64,000 nt of DNA from Candidatus Aminicenantota bacterium. GTDB lineage: Bacteria; Acidobacteriota; Aminicenantia; Aminicenantales; UBA8522. Of the stretch, positions 16,337 through 24,185 are shown piece by piece (position 1 is the stretch's first letter; each line of letters begins with the position of its first letter). The notes below the pieces were generated by a model, which saw only the letters and a list, made by a program, of their open reading frames with translations, had not been told where the DNA came from and ran no database searches. The translations under genes were made by a program, and so were the position numbers. The stretch is taken from positions 1-64,000 of the forward strand of contig JAFNEO010000039.1 of assembly GCA_017886205.1 (NCBI GenBank). Reading direction: 5' to 3'.

Positions 16337-16377
16337 TTGACAATTACAATCATTTGATTATACAATTAGTGTATAAT
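16337..16377 (+). promoter_or_regulatory. Promoter with overlapping operator-like palindrome, marR-hgcAB operon
   Basis: TTGACA (16337-16342) and TACAAT (16361-16366), 18 bases apart, form a good sigma-70 type promoter in a very AT-rich patch. The inverted repeat attatac-N7-gtataat (16357-16377) has perfect 7-base arms and covers the -10 box, as expected for a MarR-type operator. A second small palindrome, aatca-tt-tgatt, lies at about 16348-16359. Binding by the MarR-like protein encoded just downstream would block the promoter; that link is inference. Confidence 0.6.
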
Positions 16378-16415
16378 AAAATTAATTAATGATTTGGCTC
16401 CGAGGTCTTAAGAAC

Positions 16416-16910
16416 ATGGACATCCAAAAAATCCGCTTCCTCAGGGAGAAGCTGCGGCTTATGGAAAGGGAAATGAACGATCCTTTCGGCCGCGAGGCGG
16501 GTTGCTGCGGCCTGACCCTGGCCCAATGCCATACGCTTCTCGAGGTCGGCCTCAAAGGTGAGGTTTCGCTCGTCGACCTGGCTGCTTCCTTCGGCCTCGA
16601 CACGAGCACGCTCAGTCGGATGATCCAGGGTCTCGTCGTTCTCAGCCTGGTCAGCCGGCTGACCAACGAAAAGGACCGCCGTTATGTGAGCATCTCGCTC
16701 ACCGAACAGGGCCGAAAGCTATTCGACCAGATCGAGACTATGTTTAATGATTACTTTGCTCGAGTCCTGGAGCTCATTCCCTCCGAAAAGAAGGACGCCG
16801 TAATCGAGAGCATCGGACTCTTCTCCGATGCGGTCAGGAAACATAACGAATCTTCTCGTTGTTGTGAGGCCGACAGTGAGTTGGGCGATAAGGAAAAATC
16901 CGCAAGATAG
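16416..16910 (+). CDS. MarR-family transcriptional regulator, cysteine-rich
   Basis: 164 aa. A winged-helix core is clear: GEVSLVDLAASFGLDTSTLS gives the helix-turn-helix and TNEKDRRYVSISLTEQG the wing with the conserved D-x-R. Unusual cysteines stand at 30 and 31 (GCCG), at 38 (AQCH) and in a C-terminal pair at 149-150. These could bind a soft metal(loid) or act as a redox switch; that is inference. The start at 16416 is chosen over 16389 because the latter has no ribosome site and the protein core begins soon after 16416. It lies 11 bases before hgcA, and its promoter region carries a palindrome, so it probably controls itself and hgcAB. ArsR-type regulators are reported next to hgcAB elsewhere; this one is MarR-type by its wing. 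Confidence 0.85.
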   Translation: MDIQKIRFLREKLRLMEREMNDPFGREAGCCGLTLAQCHTLLEVGLKGEVSLVDLAASFGLDTSTLSRMIQGLVVLSLVSRLTNEKDRRYVSISLTEQGRKLFDQIETMFNDYFARVLELIPSEKKDAVIESIGLFSDAVRKHNESSRCCEADSELGDKEKSAR

Positions 16911-16921
16911 GAGCAGCCGCC

Positions 16922-18085
16922 ATGCCCGATACAAAAACGGAAAGGGATAAGAGCCCCGAATTGGGAGAGGAAAGCAGAGCCTCTCAGCCCTCTTGCGAGT
17001 GCAGCCCGGAGTGCTGCGGCTGGACCTCGGACCGGGGCAAGGCAGAGAGCTATATCAAACAATCCGAGCATTGGATCGAACGGCAGGTCGAAAGCCCCGT
17101 CGGCGCAGTTCCGGTCGTCCGGACTAAGCTCAGCCGGCAGGACGTCCTGGGAAAGGTCAAGGCCCGTTTCGGTTTCGGACGGATGAGCTATAGGGTGAAG
17201 CCTGGCCTTTATGCCGTCGGAGACCCCGGTCCGGGCTCACCCGTCCTCGTCTCGGCCAACTACAAGCTGAGCTTCGACAGCCTGCGCCGCGAACTCGGCG
17301 ACCTAAACGCCTGGATCCTCGTACTGGATACCAAAGGGATCAATGTTTGGTGCGCCGCCGGCAAAGGGACCTTCGGGACCGAAGAGCTCGTGCGTCGGAT
17401 CGAAGGCTCCGGACTCGTCCGGGTCGTCTCCCATCGCGCCCTCATCCTCCCGCAGCTCGGAGCGCCCGGGGTCGCCGCCCACGAGGTCACCAGGCAAACT
17501 CATTTCAAGGTCATCTATGGGCCGGTGCGCGCCGCCGACATCAAAGATTTCCTTGCTGCCGGGATGAAGGCAACCCCTGAAATGCACCGGGTCAGGTTTG
17601 GACTTAAAGAAAGATTCGTGCTGACCGCAATGGAATTGACAAACCCCTTCAAGTATCTTGTCATAGTAACCGCGGTGCTCTGGATCCTGAGTCTCCTTGG
17701 GCTGCACCTATTGTCCTTGAAGGCGTGGTATCCCTATCTGGGCGCGATCCTGATCGGCGGCTTTTTTGTCCCCGTCCTTCTTCCCTGGATTCCCGGCCGG
17801 GCCTTTGCCTGGAAAGGATGGCTGCTGGGGATGCTGTGGGCCGGATTTGTCAATATCCATCAGGGATTGCTCCCGCCGACTCCAAACACCTGGCAGCCGG
17901 CGGCTGTTCACTTTCTGCTGCTCCCGGCCATCTCGGCTTTCCTGGCCATGGGCTTCACCGGCTCGTCAACCTATACGTCGCTCTCCGGAGTCCTCAAGGA
18001 GATGCGGTACGCCATGCCGATAATCCTCGCTTCGGCCTCTGTCGGGATTGTATTCCTGGCCGTCGTTTTGATTCGGGCGCTGTAA
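16922..18085 (+). CDS. hgcA: Mercury methylation corrinoid protein HgcA
   Basis: 387 aa. The diagnostic HgcA cap-helix motif NVWCAAGK is at 141-148, with Cys144 as the lower-axial cobalt ligand by homology. Residues 60-205 form the corrinoid domain (GLYAVG, SPVLVSANYKLSFDSLR, GKGTFGTEELVRRI). After residue 212 there are five predicted membrane helices, as in known HgcA. HgcA passes a methyl group from a folate-type donor to Hg(II), making methylmercury. Four cysteines in the N-terminal tail (25, 27, 31, 32) are a notable addition. AGGAG lies before the ATG. A MarR-type regulator precedes it by 11 bases and hgcB follows by 10, so one transcript is likely. The related CdhD/AcsC corrinoid subunits lack the membrane part and the hgcB partner. 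Confidence 0.95.
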   Translation: MPDTKTERDKSPELGEESRASQPSCECSPECCGWTSDRGKAESYIKQSEHWIERQVESPVGAVPVVRTKLSRQDVLGKVKARFGFGRMSYRVKPGLYAVGDPGPGSPVLVSANYKLSFDSLRRELGDLNAWILVLDTKGINVWCAAGKGTFGTEELVRRIEGSGLVRVVSHRALILPQLGAPGVAAHEVTRQTHFKVIYGPVRAADIKDFLAAGMKATPEMHRVRFGLKERFVLTAMELTNPFKYLVIVTAVLWILSLLGLHLLSLKAWYPYLGAILIGGFFVPVLLPWIPGRAFAWKGWLLGMLWAGFVNIHQGLLPPTPNTWQPAAVHFLLLPAISAFLAMGFTGSSTYTSLSGVLKEMRYAMPIILASASVGIVFLAVVLIRAL

Positions 18086-18095
18086 GGAGGAAAGA

Positions 18096-18371
18096 GTGAG
18101 AGAACCCCGCCATCTTAAGAATGTGACGACGCTGGCCTACGACCCGGATCTATGCACAGGCTGCGGCATGTGCGCCGAAGTCTGCCCGCACGCCATCTTC
18201 TCCATCGAGGACAAAAAAGCGCGGATCAGCGACCGCGACCTGTGCATGGAATGCGGGGCCTGCGCAAAGAATTGCCCGTTCGGCGCCATCTCGGTCCGCC
18301 CCGGAGTCGGCTGCGCCTGGGCGATCTTGATCTCTGAGATCAGGGGGAGGGAAGTTCCCTCCTGCGGCTGA
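18096..18371 (+). CDS. hgcB: Mercury methylation ferredoxin HgcB
   Basis: 91 aa with two [4Fe-4S] motifs, CTGCGMCAEVC (20-30) and CMECGACAKNC (50-60), and the HgcB-specific GVGCAWAILISEI block with Cys73. HgcB delivers electrons to reduce the HgcA cobalamin and probably handles the metal through its C-terminal cysteines. The well-studied homologue ends in a Cys-Cys pair; this one ends PSCG, with a single cysteine at 90. AAGGAGGAAA precedes the GTG start. It lies 10 bases after hgcA and ends 7 bases before a convergent amidohydrolase gene, which closes the operon. Confidence 0.95.
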   Translation: MREPRHLKNVTTLAYDPDLCTGCGMCAEVCPHAIFSIEDKKARISDRDLCMECGACAKNCPFGAISVRPGVGCAWAILISEIRGREVPSCG

Positions 18372-18378
18372 AACGTAT

Positions 18379-19692
18379 CTACTCTTTCCTGTAAACGACT
18401 CCGCCCTTCATCACGAATTTGACGCGCTCGAGCTCGGTGATGTCCTGGAGGGGATCGCCGCTCACGGCGATGAGGTCAGCATATAATCCCGGCGCCACCG
18501 CCCCCACCCGGTCGGACCAGCCGAGGAGGTCCGCTGCGCTCACGGTTGCCGCCTGGATGGCCTGGAGCGGTGTCATCCCGCATTTGACCAGGAAGGCGAA
18601 CTGCTTGGCGTTCCAGCCGTGGGGAAAGACCCCGGCGTCTGTCCCGAAGGCCGCCTTGACTCTGGCTGCGACCGCCCGCTTGAGATTTTCGCGCTGCAGC
18701 TCCCCGACCAGGGTTTCCTTCTTGAGTATGTGCTCCGGGTAACCGAGCCGCTTGAATTCCGCCATGATATACTCATGGTTGTAGGCGTCACCTACGAGAT
18801 AAGTGCCTCGCTCTTTCATCAGCCGGATCCCCTCGTCGTCAATCAAGCTGCCGTGCTCGATCGAGGCGACCCCGGCCCGCGTGGCCATCTTGATGCCTTC
18901 TGTTCCATGGGCATGGGCCGCGACTTTCTTTCCCCACATGGCCGCTTCCTCGACCATGGCTTTCATTTCCTCGAAGGAGAACTGGGGAGCGCCGACCGAT
19001 TCTTCTTCCGAGAGCACGCCGGCCGTGGCGATCATTTTGATCACGTCGGCCCCGTTCTTGACCTCGAAGCGGACGAGCTTCCGGATCTCGTCGATCCCGT
19101 CGGCAATGCCTGAGAATTGGCCGAACTTGAGGTAGGGGGAAAAGCCAATGATGTCGGCATGTCCGCCCGTGGCACCGATCGCCAGGGTGGCGACCTGCAT
19201 TCGCGGCCCAACGACCTGTCCGGAGTCGATCGCCTTGCGGAGGGCGACATCGATAAACTCGGGTTCGCCGAGGTCGCGTATGGTGGTGAATCCCGCTTCG
19301 AGGGTCCGTTTGGCGGCCAGGTGAGCGGTCACAGCGATATCGATCGGGCTCTTGCGGAACAGGTCCTCGTAATAATTCCCGGGTTCGTAGCCGATGTGGG
19401 TGTGGCAGTCGATCAGGCCAGGGAGGATGGTGGACTTGGAGAGGTCGATGATCTGGGTGCCAGCCGGGATCGCCAGGTTAGGCCCGACTGCCTTGATTTT
19501 TTCGCCCTCGATCAGGATAACAGCGTTCTGGATTGGGGTGGCGCTCCGGCCGTCGATCAAGTGTCCGGCTCGGATAGCGATGAGCTTGGGCGCCTCGCTC
19601 TCGGCCGGCTGCTGGCCGGCGCAGATGAGGCTCGAAGAGCAAAAGAAAAAGGCGATTATAGCCAGGCCAAAGATCAGATTTCTAGTTTTCAT
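18379..19692 (-). CDS. Exported metal-dependent amidohydrolase (imidazolonepropionase/prolidase-like)
   Basis: 437 aa with a signal peptide (about residues 6-26, ending SSLICAGQQ). The TIM-barrel amidohydrolase pattern is complete: PGLIDCHTHIGYE gives HxH, then HAHGTEG and ASIEHGSLIDD the further histidines, and FGTDAGVFPHG the catalytic aspartate. The closest group known to me is the dipeptidase/organophosphate-acid lactonase set that cleaves Xaa-Arg/Lys or Xaa-Pro dipeptides. AAAGGAGACGCA precedes the ATG. It lies 25 bases downstream of a TPR lipoprotein on the same strand. Substrate unknown. Confidence 0.87.
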   Translation of the reverse strand: MKTRNLIFGLAIIAFFFCSSSLICAGQQPAESEAPKLIAIRAGHLIDGRSATPIQNAVILIEGEKIKAVGPNLAIPAGTQIIDLSKSTILPGLIDCHTHIGYEPGNYYEDLFRKSPIDIAVTAHLAAKRTLEAGFTTIRDLGEPEFIDVALRKAIDSGQVVGPRMQVATLAIGATGGHADIIGFSPYLKFGQFSGIADGIDEIRKLVRFEVKNGADVIKMIATAGVLSEEESVGAPQFSFEEMKAMVEEAAMWGKKVAAHAHGTEGIKMATRAGVASIEHGSLIDDEGIRLMKERGTYLVGDAYNHEYIMAEFKRLGYPEHILKKETLVGELQRENLKRAVAARVKAAFGTDAGVFPHGWNAKQFAFLVKCGMTPLQAIQAATVSAADLLGWSDRVGAVAPGLYADLIAVSGDPLQDITELERVKFVMKGGVVYRKE

Positions 19693-19717
19693 TGCGTCTC
19701 CTTTGACGGACAGAATA

Positions 19718-20476
19718 CTACTCGTTGTCCTTGATTAACTTCAAATATTCGTTGATTTTCGCCTTCAGGGCTTCGTCCTGGACCGACGGCAACACCTTCT
19801 CCAAGAGCTCGCGGGCCTTGGCGGGTTCCTTGATGTTGATGTAGGCGATGCCCAGGTTGATGATCACGTAGACATCGTCGGGCGCATACTGGAGGGCGGT
19901 CTGGAAGCTAGGCAGGGCATCGGCGTACCGGTGCATCTGGTTGAGGATGACGCCCTGGAGGTTGTAATAAGCGGCCGACTTGCTGTTCTTCTGGATCGCT
20001 TTCTGGATGTGTTCGAGCGCAGGCTCAAGTTTATTCTGTTCATAATAGAGCTTGGCCAGGCCGAAGGCGGCGTTGGCATTGCCGTCGATGGTTAGGGAAT
20101 TCCGGTATTCCGTCTCGCTCTTTTCGGCCATGCCCAGCACTCCGTAGGTGATGCCGAGGCTGGCGTGGGCTTCGGCATCGTTGGGACGGAGCTCCAGGTA
20201 TTTCTGGAAGGCGACGGCTGCCTCGCCGTAGTTCTCTTTTCTGAATTGGGCATTCCCGAGAAGGAGGAGCGACGGAGCATGGGCGGGGTCGAGAGAGAGG
20301 GCCTGGCTCAGGTATTTGAGGGCCTCGTCTTCGAGACCATAGCGCATCGAGATGACGGCCTTTTCATACTGGCTCTGGGGGTCTTTCTCCGGGTCTTTGA
20401 TGGCTTTTTTTGGCGCTGAAGCGCAACCCGCGATGGCCAGAGCTAAGACAAGGACGGCGCAAGCGTTCCTGGACAT
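19718..20476 (-). CDS. TPR-repeat lipoprotein
   Basis: 252 aa. The start at 20476 gives a classic lipoprotein signal (VLALAIAGC), with a GAGGA site upstream; the frame is open 14 codons more but without a ribosome site. The mature part consists of about six tetratricopeptide units (YLSQALSLDPAHAPSLLLLG, AFQKYLELRPNDAEAHASLG and so on). Such proteins act as scaffolds at the inner or outer membrane, for example in cell-envelope assembly. It precedes the exported amidohydrolase by 25 bases. No more precise role can be read. Confidence 0.85.
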   Translation of the reverse strand: MSRNACAVLVLALAIAGCASAPKKAIKDPEKDPQSQYEKAVISMRYGLEDEALKYLSQALSLDPAHAPSLLLLGNAQFRKENYGEAAVAFQKYLELRPNDAEAHASLGITYGVLGMAEKSETEYRNSLTIDGNANAAFGLAKLYYEQNKLEPALEHIQKAIQKNSKSAAYYNLQGVILNQMHRYADALPSFQTALQYAPDDVYVIINLGIAYINIKEPAKARELLEKVLPSVQDEALKAKINEYLKLIKDNE

Positions 20477-20527
20477 CGCCGTTATCCTCGCATAAAATAG
20501 TCCACGGCACAAGGTCAAAAGACCAGA

Positions 20528-20695
20528 GGTCGCCCCAAGAGCGCACCTCGGGTTGTGAAAAAGAAGAAGCTCTGTACGATCGAAGAAGATGAGCAGGGAT
20601 ACCAGGTTGTGAAACGCTCTAAGATAGGCTGGAAGTTCTGATCAGCCCATCTGTTCTTAGATATCGTAAACAAACGGGTTTTTGACAACCTGGTC
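20528..20695 (+). repeat. Direct repeat R1, left copy, with remnant of a gene 3' end
   Basis: About 165 bases resemble 24581-24750. Both contain the end of an open frame with the shared residues TIEEDEQGYQVVKR and a stop codon (20639-20641 here). Over the last 28 codons 21 residues agree, and similarity goes on for about 50 bases past the stop. Neither copy has a plausible start, so they look like 3' remnants of one gene family of unknown function. With the inner repeat pair this gives a nested arrangement around the kinase and creatininase genes. Confidence 0.65.
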
Positions 20696-20822
20696 GCCGA
20701 GGCCTCGGCTGAATATTTTTCGTGATTCTCTCTTTAGCCGGGAGGAGAGGTCCGGGCAATTTCCGACGCTTTTAAGCTTGTCCGCAGCTTCCTTGCCCGC
20801 CTTCCGCTATTTTTGGCTCAAC

Positions 20823-20931
20823 TTGACATCCGACGACAGTGCGATTTATCATCCCTAACGATGGGATGAGGCAAAATCGGCACATGAATCCTCACTCAGC
20901 CACCGCAGCGGAAAAGGAAATTATTATCAAT
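20823..20931 (+). repeat. 109-bp direct repeat R2, left copy
   Basis: The 109 bases match 23146-23254 with five differences and no gaps. The repeat starts with TTGACA and 17 bases later has TTATCA, so it may carry a promoter. It also holds an ATG (20884) that opens a short frame beginning MNPHSATAAEKEIIIN. Here the frame ends after 25 codons. About 120 bases separate the repeat from the kinase start, and I see only a tgtcccc fragment of REP type there. Confidence 0.9.
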
Positions 20932-21050
20932 CTAGGTTGGCTGAAACTCGGACATGGGTAATGTGTCCCCGGACCAGGGCTGTGCGCCCTTCATTGACGG
21001 GCCTGCCTCCGGGTGATATTCTTTTGCCGCTTCGCGGATAAAGGCAATAC

Positions 21051-23117
21051 ATGGCCGTCAAGTCTCCGAAGGGCTTTACTGACAACCCCGACCGGGCTTC
21101 TCTCACCAGAACCATCCAAACGCCGGTCGGACAGCCTCTCGTGGGCGCCACTCTTTCGGGGAAATACAAAATCCTCGAGGAGCTCGGCCGGGGCGGGATG
21201 GGAGTGGTCTATAAGGCCGAAGACACTCAGCTCAGGCGGACCGTCGCGCTGAAGTTCCTGTCTCCCGATTCCCCCGTCATCCCGTCGCGAGAGAAACGGT
21301 TCGCTCAGGAGGCTCAGACCGCCTCGGCCCTGAATCACCCCAATATCTGCACGATCTACGAAGTCGGAGAAGCGGAGGGAAATTCCTACATCGCCATGGA
21401 ATACGTGGAAGGGCGCCCGCTCGACCGGATGATCTCCTCCGGAGGGTTGCCGCCGGATGATGTTCTGCGCTTCGGAAGCCAGATAGTCGAGGGCTTTGAG
21501 CACGCCCACGGGAGGGGCGTTATCCATAGGGACCTTAAAGCCGCCAACGTGATGATTACCCCGGCCGGGCGGGTCAAGATACTCGACTTCGGGTTGGCCA
21601 AACGTTTGATCAGCGAGGAGCTCGGGGAGGCGACGCGGTCCCAATTATCGTTGACCGAGGAGGGTACGGTCGCCGGCACTCTGCCTTATCTGGCGCCGGA
21701 AACGCTTCAAGGAAATCCCACCGACGCTCGGAGCGATATCTGGGCGCTGGGAGTCGTCCTTCACGAGATGGCCGCCGGAAAGCGGCCGTTCGAGGGGCGG
21801 ACGGGGTTCGAGCTGACGTCGGCGATCCTCAGGGACATGCCCGCCCCCTTGCCCGCCCGAACTCCGGCGGGCTTGCGCGCCGTTATCCGGAAATGCCTCG
21901 AGAAGGACTTGGAGAAGAGGTTCCAAACGGTGAGCGAAGTGCGCGCGGCGCTGGAGACGGATGTCTTCGTGAAGGGTTCAAAAGCTTCCGGGCCGTCATC
22001 GATAATCCGGAGCCGGCGGGGCCGTTGGATTTTGGCCGCAGTCGCGCTGTGCGTCGCGGGAGCGCTGATCTTCAAGCTGGCGCCCCGGGGAGGCGAAAAG
22101 ATCGAAACGGCGAAGGACTGGCCCGTTCTCAGCACTGGAGCGCGGCCCTCGACAATCGCCGAGGCCAACGAGTATTTCGAAAGAGGAATGCTTTTCCTCA
22201 GGGCGCAGTTCAACCTGACGAGCGCCAGGAAAATGCTCGAGCGGGCCCTGGATATCGACCCGAAGTTCGCGGAAGCCCGGGGATGGTATGGATTCACGTT
22301 CATCCTCGAGATCGACGGCGGCTACTCCAACGATTCAAGCTGGCTTTATAAGGCAGAGCAAGAGCTGCGCCGCGCTCTGCAGGACGACCCCGAGTCAGCC
22401 CGCAGCCATGCGAGCCTCGCGGCCCTTTATTTTTACCAGGGCCGGAAGGACCTGATACCCGAGGAGGCCAAAAAGGCGCTCGCGCTCAATCCTGACGAGG
22501 TGGATGCCAAGATCTGGTGGTCTAATTACTACGAGGCGAGCGGCGAGTATGCGTCAGCCAAGGAGCTCGTTAATCAGGTTCTCGAGGGCGACCCGCTTTT
22601 TTTCCCGGCCCGCATGACTTTGGGCGAGATCCTGCGCGTGGAAGGCGATATCGACGGCGCGATCCGCGAGCAGGGGAAGATCCTAGAACAGGACCCCCGG
22701 AACATATACGCCGCCCAAAAACTGGCCCGGGCGTATATCGACAGGAACGACTTTCCCGGGGCGCGCAGGACTCTCGAGAATCTTTCTCCCGATGATCAAC
22801 AAGGATTCGAGATCAAGCTAACGTGGGCCCTGCTGTTGGCTTTGGAGGGGAAAGCGAAAGAGGCCCTGGAAAAAATGGACGATGAAAGCCTGAAATTCGG
22901 CGCCCTGGCGGTCTGGTCGACGTCTGTTGTCGCGGAGTTCTATGCCGTCATGGGGGATTCACAGAAATCCCTGGATTGGCTCGAGAAGGCGGTCCGAAAC
23001 GGCGACGAGCGGGACGTATGGTTTCGCCGCGACCCGTTGCTGTCCAATATCCGGGATCTTCCCCGTTTCCGGCAAATCATCGGCTCCATCGAGTTCCGCC
23101 GCAAATCACGAAGCTGA
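21051..23117 (+). CDS. Serine/threonine protein kinase with transmembrane helix and TPR sensor domain
   Basis: 688 aa. Kinase domain at 38-300: glycine loop GRGGMG (46-51), Lys68 in ALKFL, HRDLKAAN with Asp161, DFG (179-181) and APE in LAPETLQG, so all catalytic residues are present. One membrane helix follows at about 326-342. The outer part is made of TPR-like units (SARKMLERALDIDPKFAEAR, ELRRALQDDPESARSHASLA). This PknB-type layout places a protein-binding domain outside and the kinase inside; targets are unknown. An AAAGG site stands before the ATG. The gene is bracketed by the 109-bp repeat and has normal high GC, unlike the following creatininase gene. Confidence 0.92.
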   Translation: MAVKSPKGFTDNPDRASLTRTIQTPVGQPLVGATLSGKYKILEELGRGGMGVVYKAEDTQLRRTVALKFLSPDSPVIPSREKRFAQEAQTASALNHPNICTIYEVGEAEGNSYIAMEYVEGRPLDRMISSGGLPPDDVLRFGSQIVEGFEHAHGRGVIHRDLKAANVMITPAGRVKILDFGLAKRLISEELGEATRSQLSLTEEGTVAGTLPYLAPETLQGNPTDARSDIWALGVVLHEMAAGKRPFEGRTGFELTSAILRDMPAPLPARTPAGLRAVIRKCLEKDLEKRFQTVSEVRAALETDVFVKGSKASGPSSIIRSRRGRWILAAVALCVAGALIFKLAPRGGEKIETAKDWPVLSTGARPSTIAEANEYFERGMLFLRAQFNLTSARKMLERALDIDPKFAEARGWYGFTFILEIDGGYSNDSSWLYKAEQELRRALQDDPESARSHASLAALYFYQGRKDLIPEEAKKALALNPDEVDAKIWWSNYYEASGEYASAKELVNQVLEGDPLFFPARMTLGEILRVEGDIDGAIREQGKILEQDPRNIYAAQKLARAYIDRNDFPGARRTLENLSPDDQQGFEIKLTWALLLALEGKAKEALEKMDDESLKFGALAVWSTSVVAEFYAVMGDSQKSLDWLEKAVRNGDERDVWFRRDPLLSNIRDLPRFRQIIGSIEFRRKSRS

Positions 23118-23145
23118 AGGAGGGATCCAGAACGTGCCCTTCAGG

Positions 23146-23254
23146 TTGACATCCGACGACACTGCGATTTATCACCCCTAACGATGGGATAAGGCAAAAT
23201 CGGTACATGAATCCTCACTCAGCCAGCGCAGCGGAAAAGGAAATTATTATCAAT
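23146..23254 (+). repeat. 109-bp direct repeat R2, right copy
   Basis: Second copy of 20823-20931 with five substitutions. It begins 28 bases after the kinase stop and ends 31 bases before the creatininase start, so the promoter-like TTGACA/TTATCA pair could drive the creatininase gene. The short frame starting at ATG 23207 (MNPHSASAAEKEIIIN) runs on for 35 codons into the creatininase gene in another frame. Confidence 0.9.
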
Positions 23255-23285
23255 AAAATCGAAGGGATAAAGAAAGGAGAACAAA

Positions 23286-24185
23286 ATGAAAAGGGAAATC
23301 TCTCCCAACCTTAGAATGTATCTATGCTATGCCATTTTTATTTCTCTTTATTTATGTACGACGCAAACGCTCAGGTCACAACCAAACATCTCAAATAACG
23401 AGGAAATGCAATCAAAAGCAGTAGACTCCGTAAACAGCATCCGCATGGCGGAGATGACATGGCCTGACATCAAATCTGCCATAGAACAAGGATACACGAC
23501 TGTAGTTGTTGCTGTTGGTTCCACGGAACAACACGGCCCACATCTGCCAACCATGACCGACACACGAATTGGTGATGATTTGGCTCACCGTGTTGCCATG
23601 AAACTGGGTCACACCCTTCAAGCAAGCACAATCACAGTCGGTTGCTCAAGACCTCACCTCGCATTTCCAGGCACCATCTCGCTGAGAGATGAGACGTTAA
23701 GAATGATTATTCTTGATTATATAGAAAGTTTAATTCGTAGCGGTTTCAATAGGATTGTCTTCTTACCGATGCATGGCGGGAATTTTCCAATTGTTCAAGA
23801 GACCCTTAAGGAAGCGCAGATAGCTCATCAGGGAATCGAAATCATAGGAGTTACAGATCTAACGAAGCTTTTTGATTGCTTTATTGCGGCATCTGCCGAA
23901 TTCGGGATTAAGGCGAATGAATCCGGTTCACATGCCGGCGAAAGCGAAACATCTATCATGATGGCCTTGGAAAAGAATCTAGTAATCAAGGATAGGTTCG
24001 CACCAGGCTATATTAGTTTGACAGGCGAAAAAGAATTTAAAATTATGCGCGAGCAAGGTATGCAAGCCCTCACGAAAAACGGTGTCCTTGGTGATCCGAG
24101 GAAGGCCTCTGCGGATAAAGGTGAAATTTATCTTAATCATCTCACGGAGTTCCTGATCCAGGAAATCAAAAAGCAATCACATTAA
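23286..24185 (+). CDS. Creatininase-family amidohydrolase, exported, AT-rich
   Basis: 299 aa. After a signal-like hydrophobic start (CYAIFISLYLCTTQTL) come the creatininase motifs: VGSTEQHGPHLPTMTDT (metal ligands Glu, His, Asp), PMHGGN and SHAGESETS. Relatives hydrolyse creatinine, formamides of riboflavin/F420 synthesis, or open small rings such as that of mycofactocin precursors. AAAGGAGAACAAA precedes the ATG. The gene is visibly richer in A and T than its neighbours and is followed at 95 bases by an attC-like hairpin, so it may be a captured integron cassette. Substrate unknown. Confidence 0.85.
   Translation: MKREISPNLRMYLCYAIFISLYLCTTQTLRSQPNISNNEEMQSKAVDSVNSIRMAEMTWPDIKSAIEQGYTTVVVAVGSTEQHGPHLPTMTDTRIGDDLAHRVAMKLGHTLQASTITVGCSRPHLAFPGTISLRDETLRMIILDYIESLIRSGFNRIVFLPMHGGNFPIVQETLKEAQIAHQGIEIIGVTDLTKLFDCFIAASAEFGIKANESGSHAGESETSIMMALEKNLVIKDRFAPGYISLTGEKEFKIMREQGMQALTKNGVLGDPRKASADKGEIYLNHLTEFLIQEIKKQSH

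Noticed and set aside
16416-16910. Regulator as an ArsR-type protein
   Set aside because: The wing with TNEKDRRYVSISLTEQG and the long terminal helices are of MarR type, although the cysteines recall metal-sensing ArsR proteins.
16922-18085. HgcA as a gamma/delta subunit of CO dehydrogenase/acetyl-CoA synthase
   Set aside because: Those subunits lack the five-helix C-terminal part and the HgcB-type ferredoxin partner, and no CODH/ACS genes are present here. The NVWCAAGK motif also supports HgcA.
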